Source: Leptospira biflexa (GTDB lineage: Bacteria > Spirochaetota > Leptospiria > Turneriellales > DYLW01). Taken from it: a stretch of 59,948 bases of DNA. The notes below the pieces were generated by a model that saw only the letters and a list, made by a program, of their open reading frames with translations, did not search any database and was not told where the DNA came from. Made by a program: the position numbers and the translations under genes. Where the stretch lies: positions 1 through 59,948 of the forward strand of contig DYLW01000007.1 in NCBI GenBank assembly GCA_020721865.1, given 5' to 3'. Shown here piece by piece: positions 19,047 to 27,958 of the stretch (position 1 is the stretch's first letter; the number at the start of each line of letters is the position of its first letter).

Positions 19047-19532
19047 ATGATAAAAGCAGAAATTCGTATTGTGATGGGCAGTGAGTCCGATTGGCAAGTG
19101 ATGAAAGAAGCGTCCGCTCTTTTACAGGAGATGGACATTCCCCATGAAAGCGTGGTATATTCCGCTCATCGGACTCCGGAGGAATTATTCTCTTATATGG
19201 AAGAAGCGGAAAAAAACGGAACCCGCATCTATATTGCGGCCGCCGGTCTGGCGGCTCATCTTCCCGGAGTGATGGCATCCAAAACCATCCTGCCCATTCT
19301 GGGTGTCCCCATGGCTTCCGGAGCATTGCAGGGAGTGGACGCACTGCTTTCCATTGTCCAGATGCCACCGGGAATTCCGGTGGGAACCCTGGGCATTGGG
19401 GCATCGGGAGCCAAAAATGCGGCTCTTCTGGCCGTATCCATCCTCGCGTTGGGGAATGCTACCTACAGTGAAAAGCTGCGAGAATTCCGGAAAAAACAGA
19501 AAGATAAAGTATTGTCTGCCCGTTTAACCTGA
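19047..19532 (+). CDS. purE: N5-carboxyaminoimidazole ribonucleotide mutase
   Basis: IVMGSESDWQVM, SAHRTPEEL, AAAGLAAHLPGVMAS, GVPM, LLSIVQMPPGIPVGTLGIG. Confidence 0.95.
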   Translation: MIKAEIRIVMGSESDWQVMKEASALLQEMDIPHESVVYSAHRTPEELFSYMEEAEKNGTRIYIAAAGLAAHLPGVMASKTILPILGVPMASGALQGVDALLSIVQMPPGIPVGTLGIGASGAKNAALLAVSILALGNATYSEKLREFRKKQKDKVLSARLT

Positions 19533-20270
19533 ATTCCTATCCAGAAATTCCTTCCGGGCGGGGAATTCCTTACGATAGTGATTTTGTTCATTAAAATCCA
19601 GCGTAAAGGATGATATCGTGGTTTTCTTTTTCAGATTTGTGATAATATCTCCACGGGCATTGACAATCATTGAATTTCCGCCGGACTCGCCTTGGAGGGA
19701 ATTTGCGGTCACCAGCATCGTCTGGTTTTCCAAGGCTCTGGCTCTTGCTAACAGCATATAATTTTCCAACCGGATGGATGGCCACTGCATGGGCAGGAGA
19801 AACAGATCGGCATTTTGTCTGGTGTATTCCCGGAATACCTCCGGAAAACGCAGATCATAGCAGATGGCCATGCCCATACGGATTCCTTCAAATAAAAAAA
19901 CACTGCCCGGAGTTCCCGGCTGGATGTACTGGTCTTCCTGGAGAACAGAAATAATATTTTGTTTGGCATAGCGGTGGATTATTTCTCCCGACCGGTCAAT
20001 GAAAATTCCCTGGTTGAAGATTTTCCCGGAAAGAGGATCCCGTAGAAAAAGGGACCCTGCCACCGCAATGGAATATTCCCGGGCATTTTCCTGCATGATA
20101 TCCAGAATGAACCGGTTTTCCTCAATTGTTTGCTCCAGCTTCCTGAATTGAAAGCCGGAACTGAACGCCTCCGGGAGTAGAAGGAGATCACTGCTGTGGG
20201 AGGCTTTTCTTATCATCCACCGAATTCGATGCCGAGGATAAGCGAAAAGCTGTGCTATGGATACCCTCAT
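19524..20270 (-). CDS. Nitrilase/omega-amidase-type carbon-nitrogen hydrolase
   Basis: LLLPEAFSSGF (Glu), KQNI (Lys), GMAICYDLRFPEVFREY (Cys). Confidence 0.9.
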   Translation of the reverse strand: MRVSIAQLFAYPRHRIRWMIRKASHSSDLLLLPEAFSSGFQFRKLEQTIEENRFILDIMQENAREYSIAVAGSLFLRDPLSGKIFNQGIFIDRSGEIIHRYAKQNIISVLQEDQYIQPGTPGSVFLFEGIRMGMAICYDLRFPEVFREYTRQNADLFLLPMQWPSIRLENYMLLARARALENQTMLVTANSLQGESGGNSMIVNARGDIITNLKKKTTISSFTLDFNEQNHYRKEFPARKEFLDRNSG

Positions 20271-20278
20271 AGTTTTTT

Positions 20279-21973
20279 TTATTTTGTTTTGGCGATATAC
20301 ACCCCTGTCCAGTTTTTGTCTGGTGGATTCTTGATAAAATCATCGCAGCGCTGGATAAACACATCGGACGCAAGGTCATGCTTCAGAATGGTCCGGGCTT
20401 TGGCAAACCCGGCTTTCGCATCCTTGAAATTGCGTTCCAGATATTGCTTCAGTGCTTTTTCATAAACCTCCCGATGACTGCCCCGCTGGTCATCCAATTG
20501 CCCTTTTTCTGAGATCAATTCATAGATCTTAATTCCCTTTGTTTTCCCTTTTACTGCGACAATATCCAGAAAGCGGGTTTCCATCTGGTTTTTCACTTCT
20601 TTGTATGTATTCTCCCCCAGAATGATGGTGGTTCCATAGGTTTTGTTGATCCCTTCCAGCCGGCTGGCCAGATTGACCGCATCCCCGATAACGGTATAGT
20701 TCATCCTTTTCTCATAGCCCATATTTCCCACGATAATATCCCCTGTGTTCAAACCAATGCGGGAATAAAAATCCGGTTTTCCCTGGGATGTCCATATCGT
20801 CGAGAGCTCTTTCAGGCGTTTCTGGTAGGCAAGGGCGGCTTTTGCACCTTGCAGAGCATGATCGGGAAATTCCACCGGAGCACCCCAGAATGCCATCACC
20901 GCATCTCCAATGTATTTATCCACGGTACCTTTGTGATCCATGATGATCTGGCTCATCTCACCCAAATACTCACCCAAAAATTCCACCAGAACTTCCGGAG
21001 GCAGTTTTTCCGATATTGTGGTGAAGCCGGCAATGTCAGAAAAGAACACCGTCAGGTTTTTTTTCTCACCACCCAGCGAAGCTTCCTTGTTCAGGCTGAT
21101 GAGCTCTTTTACCAGTTCCGATGGAACATACTTTTTAAAGGATCGTAGTCCGGAGCGCATGTTGTCAATGGCCACGGACATATCATCCACTTCCTTCATA
21201 ATAGAGCCAATGTGCGGTGATGGTTCCAGCTCAAAATCCCGGATTTTTTCTGTAGCAGCGGCCAGCTCCACCAGTGGCTCTGATATTTTTCGGGATAGTT
21301 TCAGAGCTATAAAAATGGTGAGGATCACAAAAAACGCAGCCAGTCCATATAGCACAATGTTATTTCTCGTGAAGGAAGCAAAATAATCTCTGTAAGGAAT
21401 GATGATGGCCACATACCCTTCCTTTCCGTTGCCCATTGTCAGGGGTTCGTATATAGCGATGTATTTTCTGTATTTATGCCAGTAGTCAAAATGGTCAAAT
21501 TTTCTTTTCAGGAATTTACGGTCTTTCTTCTTTTCATTTTTTTCAAATTTCAGATAGGACTCCGCCGCCACGCCATCCTGCATTTTTCCAATGAAGATAT
21601 TTTTCTTTGCATACGCATCGGGAAGAATTTCTCCGTTTTCTCTTTCCGATGAGGCTATAATAATGTATTTTTCATTGAGCACGAAAACCTTTCCATTGGG
21701 ACTCACTTCCACGCCGTTAATGGCTTGCCGGAGGTACTCCGGAGAATTAATTGCGGTTTTATCCGCCTGGACTTTATCCATGACGTGATCTGTTACCTTG
21801 CGGGAAAGCGTTTCAATTACCCAGCCAATGGAATTTCTGTAAAAGGTTGCGGATACGGATAGAATCGTCAATGATGTTGCCAGAATCAGAATGGTCAGAA
21901 GAGCCACCAGACTGATCCGTATAGATACTTTTTTTGATGCCATTTGTAACTCCTGTTTTTTACTTGACGCCAT
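20279..21973 (-). CDS. Membrane class III adenylate cyclase with extracytoplasmic sensor domain
   Basis: N-terminal TM, Cache-like loop, second TM, HAMP-like linker. Cyclase motifs: FFSDIAGFTTISEKL, VDKYIGDAVMAFWGAP, YTVIGDAVNLASRLEG. Confidence 0.92.
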   Translation of the reverse strand: MASSKKQELQMASKKVSIRISLVALLTILILATSLTILSVSATFYRNSIGWVIETLSRKVTDHVMDKVQADKTAINSPEYLRQAINGVEVSPNGKVFVLNEKYIIIASSERENGEILPDAYAKKNIFIGKMQDGVAAESYLKFEKNEKKKDRKFLKRKFDHFDYWHKYRKYIAIYEPLTMGNGKEGYVAIIIPYRDYFASFTRNNIVLYGLAAFFVILTIFIALKLSRKISEPLVELAAATEKIRDFELEPSPHIGSIMKEVDDMSVAIDNMRSGLRSFKKYVPSELVKELISLNKEASLGGEKKNLTVFFSDIAGFTTISEKLPPEVLVEFLGEYLGEMSQIIMDHKGTVDKYIGDAVMAFWGAPVEFPDHALQGAKAALAYQKRLKELSTIWTSQGKPDFYSRIGLNTGDIIVGNMGYEKRMNYTVIGDAVNLASRLEGINKTYGTTIILGENTYKEVKNQMETRFLDIVAVKGKTKGIKIYELISEKGQLDDQRGSHREVYEKALKQYLERNFKDAKAGFAKARTILKHDLASDVFIQRCDDFIKNPPDKNWTGVYIAKTK

Positions 21974-22135
21974 CTTATCTGTGCGGGATATTTTGTAAAT
22001 AAAAGTTTATAATATTTTTTCAAGCAATGTATTTTATAAATAATTATTTTCTTATATAATCCTATATTTATATTTAGAATTTTATATCAGCATAAACTTT
22101 CTAAATAACATATTTGAATCTTTATGAATACAGAT

Positions 22136-22149
22136 GAATACATGTATAC
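22136..22149. promoter_or_regulatory. Imperfect palindrome in the leader of the phosphate transporter gene
   Basis: GAATACATGTATAC (core ATACATGTAT is a perfect palindrome) in the AT-rich 270-bp intergenic region upstream of the PiT gene. Confidence 0.3.
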
Positions 22150-22242
22150 GTTTAAAAGGAGATTTAGAGCCCGTAAAAAATATTCGACAATCCTGGTGGA
22201 AAGTTTTAAATGGCATTATTAATTTATTGAAGGGGAGAGAGT

Positions 22243-24483
22243 ATGGAGATCTTTATTATTATGCTTGTTATTTTGGCCATTTTGGGGTCAATGGATCTTT
22301 TGGTGGGAGTTGCCAATGATGCGGTGAACTTTACCAATTCCGCTGTGGGCTCCAAGGCAGCCAAAACAAAATACATTATGGCCATTGCCGGGGTTGGTAT
22401 CATCATTGGTGCCTTATCCTCTGGTGGAATGATGGAAGTTGCCAGAAAAGGTATTTTTCACCCGGACGGATTCACCGTTCTTCAGTTAATGTATATTTTT
22501 CTTGCAGTGATGCTGAGCGATATAATTCTATTGGATCTGTATAATACGCTGGGGCTTCCCACTTCCACCACAGTCTCCCTTGTCTTTGAGCTTCTGGGCT
22601 CCGCCCTTGTTCTGGCTCTGTGGAAAGAAGGGAGTTATGATAAAGCCATCCAGCTCATCAATACGGCCAGTGCCTTCCGCATCATCATTGGAATTGTTGT
22701 ATCTGTGGTGATTTCTTTTACGGTGGGAGTGATTGTTCAGTTCATTGTTCGGTTTATTTTTACATTCGACTACGAGAAAAAGATGAAAATATACGGAGGG
22801 GTCTTCTCCGGGGTTGCCCTGACAGGAATAACTTTTTTTATCTTCACGAAAGGCCTCAAGGGTGCCAGTTTTATCACCAGTGATATAAAAGCATGGGTGG
22901 GGGATCATAACCAAATACTAATCTTAGGAAACTTTCTCTTCTGGACGGCCATTTTCCAGTTTCTTATTAATAGAAACTTTGCGGTTTTGAAAGCTATTGT
23001 CCTTGTGGGAACCGGTGCACTCGCCATAGCTTTTGCCGGCAATGATCTGGTGAACTTCATCGGTGTTCCCCTCGCTGGTTACAATACTTTCAAGATATTT
23101 TCCCAGTCCATGGATTTTTCACAATCAGGGGCTGCATTAGCCGGCAACATACCCCCGGAAAATTATCTGCTTCTGTTCGCAGCTATTGTAATGATATTAA
23201 CCCTGTTTCTATCCAAAAAAGCCCGGACGGTTACAAAGACAGAAGTGAGTCTGGGTTCCCAGGAAGAAGCAGTGGAACTTTTTTCCAATGCCAATCCCAT
23301 TGCCCGCAGCTTTGTCCAGATTGTGGTGGGGATCATTGATTTTTTAGGAAATTATATCCCAAAGGGCATTAAAGCATTTGTGAATGCAAGATTCAATGTG
23401 GATGCCGCTAACAAGCGACTTACCAATCGTCACTTCGAGGACGCGGAAGCCTTTGACCTGCTCCGGGCATCCGTTAATATTATGGCCGCCAGTATTCTAA
23501 TCATGGTGGGAACATCCATGAAACTACCTCTTTCCACAACGTTTGTCACTTTTATGGTGGCCATGGGAACATCTCTTTCTGACCGGGCATGGGGAAAGGA
23601 CAATGCTGTGGCACGGGTCAGTGGGGTGCTTGCTGTTATTGGCGGATGGTTTTTGACCGCAGTGATCGCATCTTTTACTGCGGGTTTTGTGGTTACCCTT
23701 TTATTTTTTGGAGGGGTTTATTCCCTTCTGGGAATTGTTCCTTTTGCCATCTATTTGCTCTTTGTGTTTAAAAAGGTTCATACAAAAAGAGAGGAAGAAT
23801 ATGCAGAGAAATTAAAAGAGCTCATACAGTATAAGGAGCATCCGGAAAAAGCATTTGAGATGATCTGGGGAAATGTGCATTCCATACTGCAAAGCGTGAA
23901 CGATGAAATGAGGGATATATGCAAATATTATGAAACCGGAAAGGCTGGCAAGTTAAACCGCATCCACCAGAGAATGAATAGAATTCTGAATGCTCATAAT
24001 CCAGCCATTCAGCATATCATTGAACTGGCCAATAAGCACTTTGACGAAAAAGATCTGATATATATTCCTTATATGACAAAATCCTATACTGATGTAAAAT
24101 ATGTTATTGAGAATATCCGCAAGATCACCCATACTGCTTATGAAAAAATTATGACCTACCATACGGGTCTGTCCAAAAAAGAAGCGGAGGATATTGAGGA
24201 GATATCAAAAATTTCCCAAGAGATAATCAAAAAGTTATCCGTATCTCTGCCGGAAACCTTAAAAAATGCGGATAAAATAAAAAATCTGATAAAAAAAGCC
24301 CACGCAACCCGAGAAGAAATCTCTCAGTCCCAGATCAAAAGAATCAAACAGAAGAAAAGCAAGGCCAACGCCAGTATCTCCTATTTGATTATTCTGGATG
24401 AGTTTGGAGATCTCACAGAAAATCTGGATAACCTGCTGGATAATATCAAAAAGATGAAACCTCTGATTAACAAGTTGATTTAA
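22243..24483 (+). CDS. PiT-family inorganic phosphate transporter with C-terminal PhoU-like helical domain
   Basis: VGVANDAVNFTNSAVGS and AGNDLVNFIGVPLAG duplicated PiT signatures, LPLSTTFVTF. About 240 aa cytoplasmic helical C-terminus. Confidence 0.88.
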   Translation: MEIFIIMLVILAILGSMDLLVGVANDAVNFTNSAVGSKAAKTKYIMAIAGVGIIIGALSSGGMMEVARKGIFHPDGFTVLQLMYIFLAVMLSDIILLDLYNTLGLPTSTTVSLVFELLGSALVLALWKEGSYDKAIQLINTASAFRIIIGIVVSVVISFTVGVIVQFIVRFIFTFDYEKKMKIYGGVFSGVALTGITFFIFTKGLKGASFITSDIKAWVGDHNQILILGNFLFWTAIFQFLINRNFAVLKAIVLVGTGALAIAFAGNDLVNFIGVPLAGYNTFKIFSQSMDFSQSGAALAGNIPPENYLLLFAAIVMILTLFLSKKARTVTKTEVSLGSQEEAVELFSNANPIARSFVQIVVGIIDFLGNYIPKGIKAFVNARFNVDAANKRLTNRHFEDAEAFDLLRASVNIMAASILIMVGTSMKLPLSTTFVTFMVAMGTSLSDRAWGKDNAVARVSGVLAVIGGWFLTAVIASFTAGFVVTLLFFGGVYSLLGIVPFAIYLLFVFKKVHTKREEEYAEKLKELIQYKEHPEKAFEMIWGNVHSILQSVNDEMRDICKYYETGKAGKLNRIHQRMNRILNAHNPAIQHIIELANKHFDEKDLIYIPYMTKSYTDVKYVIENIRKITHTAYEKIMTYHTGLSKKEAEDIEEISKISQEIIKKLSVSLPETLKNADKIKNLIKKAHATREEISQSQIKRIKQKKSKANASISYLIILDEFGDLTENLDNLLDNIKKMKPLINKLI

Positions 24484-24489
24484 TAATGA

Positions 24490-26475
24490 CTATGAATGAG
24501 AAGCGGAATAGGATAATTTATAGATCTCTTTCTGGATAAATACATCCAGAATATTGCGGTCAATGTGATTTTTTTGTGCTTCCTCAGTTAATATATCCAG
24601 AGATTTTTCTCTGGATATGGATTTTTTATAGGGACGGTCTGTTGCAGTGAGAGCGTCATAGATATCAGCGATTGCCATAATTTTGGCCTGTATGGGGATG
24701 TCTTTTGCCGTTAATTGCCTTGGGTAGCCGGTTCCATCCAGCTTTTCGTGATGGCCATAGGCAATCTCCGGAACATTTTCCAAATCTCTGGTCCAGGGTA
24801 TCTGGATTAAAAAATTAAACGAATGGGTCACATGGCTTTCAATTTCCAATCTTTCTTCTTCATCCAGAGAACCTTTTCTGACACTCAGCCGAAGTGCTTC
24901 ATTCTCGGTTAGGAGGGGTATGAGATTTCCATTTATGGGTACTTTGATTTTGGAGATGCTCTGTAAAAAATCAAAATCTCCTTCTTCCATCACGGTGGGC
25001 TCGTTAACGGAATAAATGGCATGGAGCATTCTTTTAATTTTCTTCTTTTCCTCCAGAAATTTATTTTTTTCTTCCTGCAAAACCTTCTGATAATTGCTCC
25101 CCTTTCTTTTTTTCAGGAGGTAAGCTTTTTTATAAAATTCCGCTTCCATCCGTTTTGCATAATAGCGAAATTTCCATTCTATGTTGTTCAGCTCATAATC
25201 ATACAGCTTTTTGGATTTGGTCAGAACCTTTTCCCGGACACCCACCTTCCCAAAATCATGGAGGAGGGCGGCATACCGGATCTCGCGGATCTGGTTTCTG
25301 GAAAATTCCACATCCCGGAAATGGGGTTGACTGCATTCAGAAATGGCTTTAGCTGTTTCCACTGTGTATAAAGCCACTCGGTCTGAATGACCACGGGTAG
25401 TGGGATCCCGTTGTTCAATGGCTTTCACAGACGCCCGGACAAATCCTTCAAAGAGTTTATGGATATCATTAATTAGAAGATTATTTTCAATAGCCACAGC
25501 CGCCTGTCCGGCCAGTGCCCCCACCAGATCCAAAGATTCCCGGGAAAACGGAATTACCAAATCTGTTTTCATTTGCTCAGGTGTGAGAATTTGGTTGGGA
25601 TTTCTCTTTCTGTTTACCATTTGGATGACACCGGTGATATCATTCCGGTGGTTTTTCATGGGGACAACCATCATGGATTTTGTATGATAATTATGCACTT
25701 TATCAAATTCATCGTTAAAGGAATAAGCCGTGTTTTCCGGTAGCTGGTACACATTTTCAATCATCAGGATTTCTCCGGTCAGGGCTACATAACCCGCAAT
25801 AGATTCGTCATTGATTTCAAGGAGAAATTCATCGGCGGAGAGATTCAGGGAAGATTTCTTGAAACGCAGGTGGGTAACTTTTTTTCTATCTGTTATTTTT
25901 TCTGTAAGGTAAAGCGATCCTCCATCCGCATTTGTCAGGGAAATGGAATATTTCAGAATCAGATCAATCAGAACATCCAAATCTTTTTCCTGGGAAAGCA
26001 TTTTTCCCACGTGGAGTATTTTCTGGAGTTCATCCTGTTTTTTCCCCAATGATAGTTCCAGTTGCATGATGTCGTTTTTTAACCTTTGCCGGGCTTCTAT
26101 GGAAGATACTATTTTTTCCACCGAACACCCCGGACTGTCTAATGGGATCACTGCTTCCAGAATTTCTTCCGGAAAATCCGAAAGAATGTCACTGTTCACC
26201 GGATTACCAAATAACAGCAAGGAAAATTTAAACTCTGTCAACTGAAAAACCCAGTTCAGAATTTTTTCTTTATTGGATAATAAAAAATTCATGGTAATGG
26301 CAAGGATGACATGAGTTCTTTTTGATTTGAATGGTGAATTATTTCCGGCAATTATGGATTCAAAATCAATGAAGGAATAAAATTCCCAATCTTTGGAATC
26401 CAGGCCAATTTTTTCAAGAAAACCAAATGTGGTAACAATAATAGAGTTTTTTTTGGATTCTGGAGTCCCCGGCAT
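24490..26475 (-). CDS. GAF/HD-GYP-domain signalling protein (putative c-di-GMP phosphodiesterase)
   Basis: GAF region (DGGSLYLTE... MMVVPMKN), RGHSDRVALYT, AALLHDFGKVGV (HD), AYGHHEKLDGTGYPRQL (GYP). Confidence 0.88.
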   Translation of the reverse strand: MPGTPESKKNSIIVTTFGFLEKIGLDSKDWEFYSFIDFESIIAGNNSPFKSKRTHVILAITMNFLLSNKEKILNWVFQLTEFKFSLLLFGNPVNSDILSDFPEEILEAVIPLDSPGCSVEKIVSSIEARQRLKNDIMQLELSLGKKQDELQKILHVGKMLSQEKDLDVLIDLILKYSISLTNADGGSLYLTEKITDRKKVTHLRFKKSSLNLSADEFLLEINDESIAGYVALTGEILMIENVYQLPENTAYSFNDEFDKVHNYHTKSMMVVPMKNHRNDITGVIQMVNRKRNPNQILTPEQMKTDLVIPFSRESLDLVGALAGQAAVAIENNLLINDIHKLFEGFVRASVKAIEQRDPTTRGHSDRVALYTVETAKAISECSQPHFRDVEFSRNQIREIRYAALLHDFGKVGVREKVLTKSKKLYDYELNNIEWKFRYYAKRMEAEFYKKAYLLKKRKGSNYQKVLQEEKNKFLEEKKKIKRMLHAIYSVNEPTVMEEGDFDFLQSISKIKVPINGNLIPLLTENEALRLSVRKGSLDEEERLEIESHVTHSFNFLIQIPWTRDLENVPEIAYGHHEKLDGTGYPRQLTAKDIPIQAKIMAIADIYDALTATDRPYKKSISREKSLDILTEEAQKNHIDRNILDVFIQKEIYKLSYSASHS

Positions 26476-26477
26476 GT

Positions 26478-27164
26478 TTACCCTGTCGCCTCAAAGCGTT
26501 CTCTGGTAGTTTTGTATTCCTGGGCAAGAGGTATCTCAACCTTGGCGATGGTAATATCCTTATAGTTGGATCTGAGGGTGAACAAATGCGGATCAATTCC
26601 CTGAGCTTTTAAAAGCATGGTTATGAGCACAATTCCCATACCGGCTCCCTCGGAAGAGTCTCCACCGGCCATATAAAATTCGGCAATGTTATCATATTGC
26701 ATGGCCGTCTGGAATTTCTGGCGAATACGCACGTCCTCTTTTTCAGAAATGGGGCGGTTGTTGACCACCTCAACGAGCAATCGCTGGGGGTTATAATTGA
26801 AGGATATATCCACATAAAGACCCATCATCTCTGCCTTTTTTCCATACTCCAGAATCCATGCTTCTGTGAGATTTGTTTTGAAATGGTTCATACCGGAAGC
26901 ATAGTCTGTATCATTATCCATACTGATGCCCATTTCATCAAACAGCACCTGTTTGATGTTGGCTTTTGCTCCGTTAATGGAAAGTTCTTTTATGGCTGTG
27001 TACACAGGCCCAATGATGTCCAATCGGTCATATTTTCTCAATATGGCTTCTGTTATGTAACTCATGGTACCTTCGGTTTCAGAGATAACCGCATAGGCCC
27101 TGATTTTAATTGGTCGTTCCTGTGCAATTGTCTGATCAATCTGCACCTTTAAAGATTCTTCCAT
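26478..27164 (-). CDS. GHKL-type ATP-binding protein (HATPase_c-like, no obvious sensor)
   Basis: N-box-like AIKELSINGAKANI, G-box-like SSEGAGMGIVLITMLLKAQG, EVVNNRPISEKE. Confidence 0.6.
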   Translation of the reverse strand: MEESLKVQIDQTIAQERPIKIRAYAVISETEGTMSYITEAILRKYDRLDIIGPVYTAIKELSINGAKANIKQVLFDEMGISMDNDTDYASGMNHFKTNLTEAWILEYGKKAEMMGLYVDISFNYNPQRLLVEVVNNRPISEKEDVRIRQKFQTAMQYDNIAEFYMAGGDSSEGAGMGIVLITMLLKAQGIDPHLFTLRSNYKDITIAKVEIPLAQEYKTTRERFEATG

Positions 27165-27195
27165 TAGCGTAAAAATACGGTATAAGAATCCTATG

Positions 27196-27753
27196 TCAAC
27201 CCTTTTTGGTGCTTCTTCTTTTTAAATCTGATAGGGAATACTCGCAGCCACAGTACTTCTGGCGGTAATATCCATATTCCCGGGATAATTCAATGCTTTT
27301 TTTATAACCATTATTTTCCTTGAAATTTATTCTCTGAAAACCCGGGAATCCGGAACCAATACGGAATATGGTTTCTGTATTCTTAAATGGACTAATAGTC
27401 AGCGATGTGGTGAACTCCGCTATGCCCAGCGTGGTGGCTAATGCATGGGTTTTACTGAAGGTGTATTCAAAACACTGGTCACATCGTTTCCCGCCCTCGG
27501 GCTCAGCGGAAAAAGGATGGCAAATGCTTGACCATTCTTTATGTGCATATTTATCCACTACCAGTGGGAGGGAATGCCGCTCTGCCAATTGCTGTACATA
27601 TTCCAGTCTTTTATAATATTCCGTCTCCGGGTAAATGTTGGAATTGGAATAAAACAGGGTAATACCGGTATAGCCCAATTCCTGTAACTTTAGGATGGAC
27701 CAAGTGGCACAGGGAGCACAGCAGACATGCAACAGGATTGGACCGGGATTCAT
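27196..27753 (-). CDS. queH: Epoxyqueuosine reductase QueH
   Basis: LLHVCCAPCATWSILKL, YSNSNIYPETEYYKRL, GGKRCDQCFEYTF, TTSLTISPFKN, YYRQKYCGCEYS. Confidence 0.9.
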   Translation of the reverse strand: MNPGPILLHVCCAPCATWSILKLQELGYTGITLFYSNSNIYPETEYYKRLEYVQQLAERHSLPLVVDKYAHKEWSSICHPFSAEPEGGKRCDQCFEYTFSKTHALATTLGIAEFTTSLTISPFKNTETIFRIGSGFPGFQRINFKENNGYKKSIELSREYGYYRQKYCGCEYSLSDLKRRSTKKG

Positions 27754-27928
27754 TCTAATAATTCCAGATAAAGCTTTTCAGGATGGCCGCACTGAATTTT
27801 TCTATGTATGAATTTTCTAAAGACGCAGTGGGCATCAAGGGTTGCCTTCCGATAAATATTATTTGTGTCCATTAAGCACAGATGGGATGGTTTTCTCAGC
27901 AGGAAAGCTTTTTTTATTGAACACCAAG

Positions 27929-27936
27929 GCCGATAA
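27929..27936 (+). promoter_or_regulatory. Candidate sigma-28 (FliA) -10 element upstream of the chemosensory operon
   Basis: Exact GCCGATAA, 22 nt before the MCP start codon. No good TAAA -35 at the optimal spacing. Confidence 0.4.
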
Positions 27937-27958
27937 TAAAGGTTAGTTAAGAGGTAGA

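Noticed and set aside
19524-19532. Convergent 9-nt overlap of purE and the nitrilase gene as a regulatory antisense arrangement
   Set aside because: Short convergent overlaps are common in compact genomes; nothing else supports regulation.
22134-22319. 61-aa ORF in the phosphate transporter leader
   Set aside because: No motif and runs into the transporter start region; a regulatory leader peptide cannot be excluded but is not supported.
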